Part shown: piece by piece, positions 59,200 to 64,000 of the stretch
Layout: each line of letters begins with the position of its first letter
How positions within the stretch are numbered: position 1 is the first letter of the stretch
DNA from: Albifimbria verrucaria
Taxonomy: Eukaryota > Ascomycota > Sordariomycetes > Hypocreales > Stachybotryaceae
DNA length: 64,000 bases
Assembly: GCA_020081605.1 (NCBI GenBank)
Contig: JAHREC010000030.1
Coordinates: 310,001 to 374,000 of the forward strand
Direction of reading: 5' to 3'
Program-made: the position numbers and the translations under genes
Notes under the pieces: model-generated
What the model was told of the DNA's origin: nothing
The model's database searches: none
Seen by the model: the letters and a program-made list of their open reading frames with translations, nothing else

Positions 59200-61203
59200 T
59201 TATGTGCAAAGGGTATGTCCTCCCAAGATATGACGTTGCCCGAACCCCCTTGTAGATCCCCATTTGCCAGTTTCACCGTGTTCCCCGTACGCAACTCCAA
59301 TATCCATGTTCATGTCCACGCGCCGGGGCTCCTCGCCGTCGGGCATCATCATTCTGTACTCCTCCTCGGCCGGTAGCGCCGGCACGGGCGGGACGTCGCT
59401 GTCGTCGCGGCGCTGCTTCTCGCGCTTGATACGGCCCGTCTGCTGGCGCACCCACGAATTAATGGTGCGGAACCGCGCGGGCTGGTCCTCGGATGCCTCC
59501 GTGTACCACGTGTCGCGGCTCGTAGATTCGGTGCGGATGCTGTATCGCTCCGGTTTGGTAGCGGGTGGCGGAGGCCGCAGCTGGGTCAGGGCCGCGGCGT
59601 CCATAGTGTTGTTGGCCGTTGATAGGAGCATGAGGTTGTCTCCATCTCCAAAGCCTGATGAGAGCGAGGATACCTCGCTCGTGCGTTTATAGTAAGGCGG
59701 GTTGGGGCGCAGATTATTGTTAAAGTAACCCGCCGTTGTCGATAGAGATTGGTTGGGCATATGAGCCGGGCGTCCGTCCTTCTCACTCCAGGTCGTCCAG
59801 AATTCATTACCGTTGGGATCCATATGTGCGGGTGGTATGGCAACAGCCAGCTGAGCCGGGGCAAAGTATTGCGATCCCACAGATTGGGGTCGCTGGTGTC
59901 CGTTTACATAAGTCGTGGTCTCGATCTGCAACTCCTTCTCATCCATCGTAGTAGCAGTTCCTGGTGCGCCCTCGGCAACCCATTCACGGTCCAGCGGCTG
60001 ATCATTGGCCTTCTTGCGGGAGAAGAGACCTCGGAAGTTGTCCGGCTTGGGTGGTGGTGGAGGCGGAGAGTCATCTCTTGAGTATCGCTTCTTAGGTCTG
60101 TATTTTTAAAGTACCACCAGGTGAAAGCCAAGAAAGCGGCAATCACAAGAACACCACCTTGATAATGTCAGTCAGTATAGTCCGAAAGCGTTTTACGAGA
60201 CATTCACAACTTACCCACTGCTCCCAAGGCATGCATCGCCGCATGGGTTGGAGTTGTGGAATGGCCTTCATCCTCCTCACGGTCACGGCTAGGACGGTCG
60301 CCACGGCCGTCCTCAACCCTATCGGCTGGGGTCGATTCCTGGGGCACCAGGACGGTAGTCGTTGAACCAGGCTTCGACGTGTCACCCTCGCCCACTCCCT
60401 TGCGAATCCCAGACGGCAGCACCGGAAGATGAATCTCGGTTTTAGTGGTGATGGGTGCAATTGTTGTGGTAATAACCAAAAGCTCCTCAGTCGTCGATAC
60501 TGGGCTTACTACGGTAACAGTCGACAAAGGCTCGCCCTTGTCGGATGTTGACGAAGTGGTTTCGGACGGCGTTGAGGAAGAGCTGCTAGCAGTGGCGTCG
60601 GGCTCCGGGAGAGGCTATCACTGTTCAGCACATTGGTCAGGATAAGGGATATTTGCTTGGTCTTACCCGGAAGATTGCAGTTGGCTCGCCATTGGCGGTT
60701 GTTGAAGATGAAGGTAAAGGTTCCTGGACAGGGATCGGGGACGACTCTGAAGGTGGAGGTGGCGGCGGAGGTGGAGGCGGGGGCGGAGCAATCGAGGTCG
60801 GAGCCGGAGGAGGTGCGGTTGGTAGACTTGATGATGTGGTTGATGTTGCAGCACGGGTCCTCGTGGAGGTTCGACGTTTACCGCCTTCTCTTTCGCTGTC
60901 ATCCTCATCGTCTTCGAACCCCTCGGCTCTTTCTTCTCCGCTCTCCTCGCCGCTGGAATCAGGCTGCTGTCGACGACGGATAGAAACGTCGGCCTCGATG
61001 TTCCTCCTCTTCGAACTGGACTCGGCCTTTGCACCGGGATCCTGGCGTTTACCACGCAAAGATCTGTACCGCGGCCTTGACGGTTGCTCCACCTCGTCGT
61101 CATCTCTGGTCCAGACGGGCATGGCCACTGCATTTGCGTCTCCCGGTATGACCTCCGGATGCCAGATCTGGCGGAGGGGTTCCCTCTTAACGGTGGGCAC
61201 CAT
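59200..61203 (-). CDS. Single-pass membrane protein with Pro/Ser/Thr-rich domain
   Basis: About 600 aa. The N-terminal part (from ATG 61203, MVPTVKREPLRQIWHPEVIP) is charged and leads into SSGEESGEERAEGFEDDEDD, a run of about 14 prolines and a Ser/Thr-rich stretch (STVTVVSPVSTTEELLVITT). One hydrophobic helix (LGAVGGVLVIAAFLAFTWWY) follows, then a basic KYRPKKRYSRDDSPPPPPPK tail with an SH3-type polyproline motif. The tail continues from EWVAEGAPGTATTMDEKELQ and is rich in Tyr, Ser and Arg. Introns: about 60617-60667 and about 60161-60209. A slip lies near 60105. The layout resembles fungal Mid2/Wsc-like single-pass surface sensors, but no signal peptide is visible at this start, so a missing 5' exon is possible. 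Function not assignable. Confidence 0.65.
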
Positions 61204-64000
61204 GGCGGACTGTGTAGTAGTTGATTAGGAACTTGATCGTGACAAGCCAGTTGTATCTCTCAGTCCATGATCGGGTGACGGCAGACTGTGTGAATTATTT
61301 TGGTGGATATGCCGAGATGTCGAGTAGGAGTAGAGGGGTTGGTATAATAAGAGAGTCGTCGTTACAGGTGCGTATAAGATATTAAGGTATTGTAGTAAGT
61401 AGTTGGAGGGCCGGCCCTAGAAAGAGAAAGGAAAAGACAGCGAGTGGCAGAAGTCACTCGAAATCAACCCAGACCATCAAAACGATGATGATGAAGGATA
61501 GAAGAGAAAGAGAGTCATGGGTGAGGCATGGGAGAAAGGGAGTAGAAACGGCACGGCACCGACCTGAGGCGGAGCTTGACTCGATAAAACCCTGTAGGAG
61601 GTAGAAGACAGCCCCCACATGCCGGATAGGTCCAGACAAGATGGTCAATCGTCCTCAAACTGGGCGAATCTACGGGTTCAAGGCCAGAGGGAGCAGAGAA
61701 GGGGGCAACGAGCCTACCCCATCTGGGCTACATCAGGGTGTTGGCCTGCGTCAACTGCAAGGCGATCCCTCTGCGCGATCCTGAGTGCGGGCAGGACGTA
61801 TACGACACAGGCAGCGCGAGAGGTCAGTCGAATGGGCACACAGTAATGCGCTCAGGGCCCCTGACGTCTCAGGCCAAGGGTGCGGCGTTTCAGAAGCTGT
61901 CGCGAGCAGGGATATCAAGCACGTGCCACCAACACCAGAGAACAGCACCAGTGCGCCAGACCGGCTGGGAGAAAATTCTCCGTTCCACTGAGCTGCATGG
62001 ACTGGTTGTTCTGGAAAGACGACAGAGGAGAAGAAAGAAGAATCAATTGCAGGCAGTCGGTGGTTCGGTGCATCTGGTAAACTAGCGTCGGTGTTTTGTT
62101 GTCATTGTTGTTGTTATCGTTGTTATTGACAAATTCTACCACATCAAACTCAACCCCCAAGTTGCACCACACCAATCAATGCTTCGGCTTGGTTCAGGTT
62201 CCCTCTCGTGTCCCCAAATCCTCCTCCCCTTCCTCCGTTGCATGGCATCGGCTGCTGCAGCACACCGAGCTGAGGCTTAGGGACGTACCGGGCAATCGGA
62301 GAACCAACAAAGGCCGTGTTGCAAGGCCTGCGGTTGCAGTGCCGAGGGCACGGAGCGCCCGTCATTACGAGCTGCTAAAATAACAAGAGTCGTGTGCCCT
62401 CTGGCTGTATGTCATCTTTATTAGCAGAGATTACGGCTGTGCACTGGCCGGGTTGTGCAAGGGCAGAAGCCTCGTGCTGATGTCATTCCCGACGGATTAA
62501 AATAAATACTGTGAATGACATTCTGCTCACTCTCTTGTTCCAGGGTCAAATGAAGCGAAGGCGCCAATCCATTTCCCGCCATTGACTTTGACCGGACGAT
62601 TCAAGTGAATTGCAGACTAGAGCCGTTGTTGTGTTTGTTCGCCATGCATCGCCAGCCACTTTCAAGGGGGTTTCACGCCAAGCAAAGTATATTGATTCGC
62701 AGCAACCACACCAGCCATCCTCCAACACTAGCCATATTATGCCCCTTAGGAAAGCACATGTTGGCAGGTGACATGAAACTCTCAAACAATGTGAGCTTCC
62801 AGAAGAGGGCTGATGTTGATTCTCGTGAGGCCGCAACCACACCACTCAGCGCAGGGAAATTGCTTTATCTCGCTCTGCCGTCCTGGGCTGGTGCGCCTTC
62901 GTCAGCGCCCAGGCCTGCTGCGCGCGATTGTTAGTTGGTCTCGAAGAGGAGTATCCTCGAAAGCGCCCCGTCTGTGGGCTAGGTGGGTTTGGGTATATTG
63001 CAGGTTATATCGCTCTGCCCTCCTCCACATGTGCGCAGTTGCTAGGAGCAGGCAGCTATTCCCAGCAGCTCGCTTGATCGTGACCAACAGGCCGTCTAAA
63101 AACAAACCCTTTTGCAAGGGACGATGCGCCCTCCCCTTGGAGGATTTCCTTATTTGGAAATTCCTATTTGCTGACGAGATATTATTGGTGCGCCTCATCT
63201 GCACAGCGCTGCATGTCCACTTGAGCGCAGGCCTTCACGATGACCCTCATGTTTGCTGTCTAGGGCTCATATCAATGACCGATTGATTGGATTCGCAATA
63301 TAGCTGGGTGCAAAGATAGAGCGAGGCACATTCACCGTCTTCCACCGAGCGGTGAGCCTTTTGGCTCCGTAGTCCTAGGCGAACATATTCCCTCATTGTC
63401 TCTGATCAATTCGTCCTAACAGGACTTCACGTTGGCTAATTGTGAGTAATAATTTTATTTTTATGTTTTTATACTTATTTCTGTGTACGTCTTAAACTTA
63501 AGAGCTTATCCAGGCCCTTGGTTATCCTTGAACCACGCAGTGCCCTGAAGCCATAATCCAAAGCAAACATGGCAATTAATTATTCACTTCCCTGGTAAGG
63601 CCTCGCGTCAGTCTATCAATAGCGACGAGCAGTTGGTCAGCCAAAGCAGTCCTAGTCTAGGTACACGGACGTTCAGCTGTCGCCTTGGCGAGCAAAGAGC
63701 CTGATGTGACCCGAACGCTGATGCGGCTCCATCAATTGGAGCCAGAAAAGGCAATTTCCTCTTGCTGGCCAAACGCCACAAAGCCTTGTGCTGCTCTACC
63801 TCTGCCAGTACATGTATCCTCTTCGAGCCTCACAGCTACCACCTGTTGTATAAAGAAGCGTCCCTGTATGACAACAGAACCAGAGCCTGGAGTTCACAAA
63901 TGTCCACACTACATTAGTAAGTCATGAAAGATGGGACACCATGTCACTGCTCGTGTCACGGCAGCGTTGAGAATGGTTGGCACTCTGGCTTCGTCGCTGA
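61204..64000. other. Right-end region with no recognised gene
   Basis: Begins with the promoter of the membrane-protein gene (purine-rich 61410-61560). Open frames up to 157 codons (62813-63286) show no family features. 63440-63480 is T-rich. Nothing else recognised. Confidence 0.5.

Overview
This is nuclear DNA of a filamentous ascomycete. Introns are short (about 45-120 bp) with GTRNGT donors, CTRAY branch sites and YAG acceptors. 5S rRNA genes are dispersed, and the U6 snRNA gene is interrupted by an intron. The protein set (NoxR, uricase, Thi20-type thiamine enzyme, Tsc11/Rictor) fits Pezizomycotina, most likely Sordariomycetes and possibly Hypocreales; the order is inferred from general protein resemblance only.

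Layout. 0-31 kb is gene-poor and accessory-like: two alpha/beta hydrolases, a U6 snRNA gene and a U6 fragment, tandem repeats, a sugar transporter, an intron-dense repeat-built spliced locus (11-13 kb), three diverged copies of an uncharacterised secreted GPI-anchor-like protein family (14.0, 25.5 and 27.9 kb, all minus strand), and three 5S rRNA genes. Inside it sits a housekeeping island at 16-24 kb: a small basic ORF with a spliced leader, rad9, an Ats1/RCC1-like gene, TYR1 and a conserved Cys-motif protein. 31-61 kb is a compact housekeeping region: Mpv17/PMP22-like membrane protein, SNF8 (ESCRT-II), a Ydj1/Mas5-type DnaJ, mitochondrial Glu-tRNA synthetase, noxR, the SOD copper chaperone CCS1, mitochondrial ribosomal protein uL13m, urate oxidase, the TORC2 scaffold TSC11, bifunctional THI20, and a single-pass membrane protein. 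The largest stretch without a recognisable gene is 41.6-46.2 kb.

Quality caveat. Almost every conserved gene is broken by one to four one-base frame slips, mostly repaired by adding one base in a short homopolymer. With those bases added, the spliced lengths of rad9, TYR1 and the transporter each become exact multiples of three. I read these as assembly or sequencing errors, not pseudogenes, and give each gene's full span with the slips noted. They also limit exact protein ends.

The genes do not form one pathway. The most notable points are the U6 gene whose intron carries the Pol III B box, unhomogenised 5S genes with compensatory helix changes, the paralogous GPI-protein family, and the tandem exon-intron modules at 11-13 kb.
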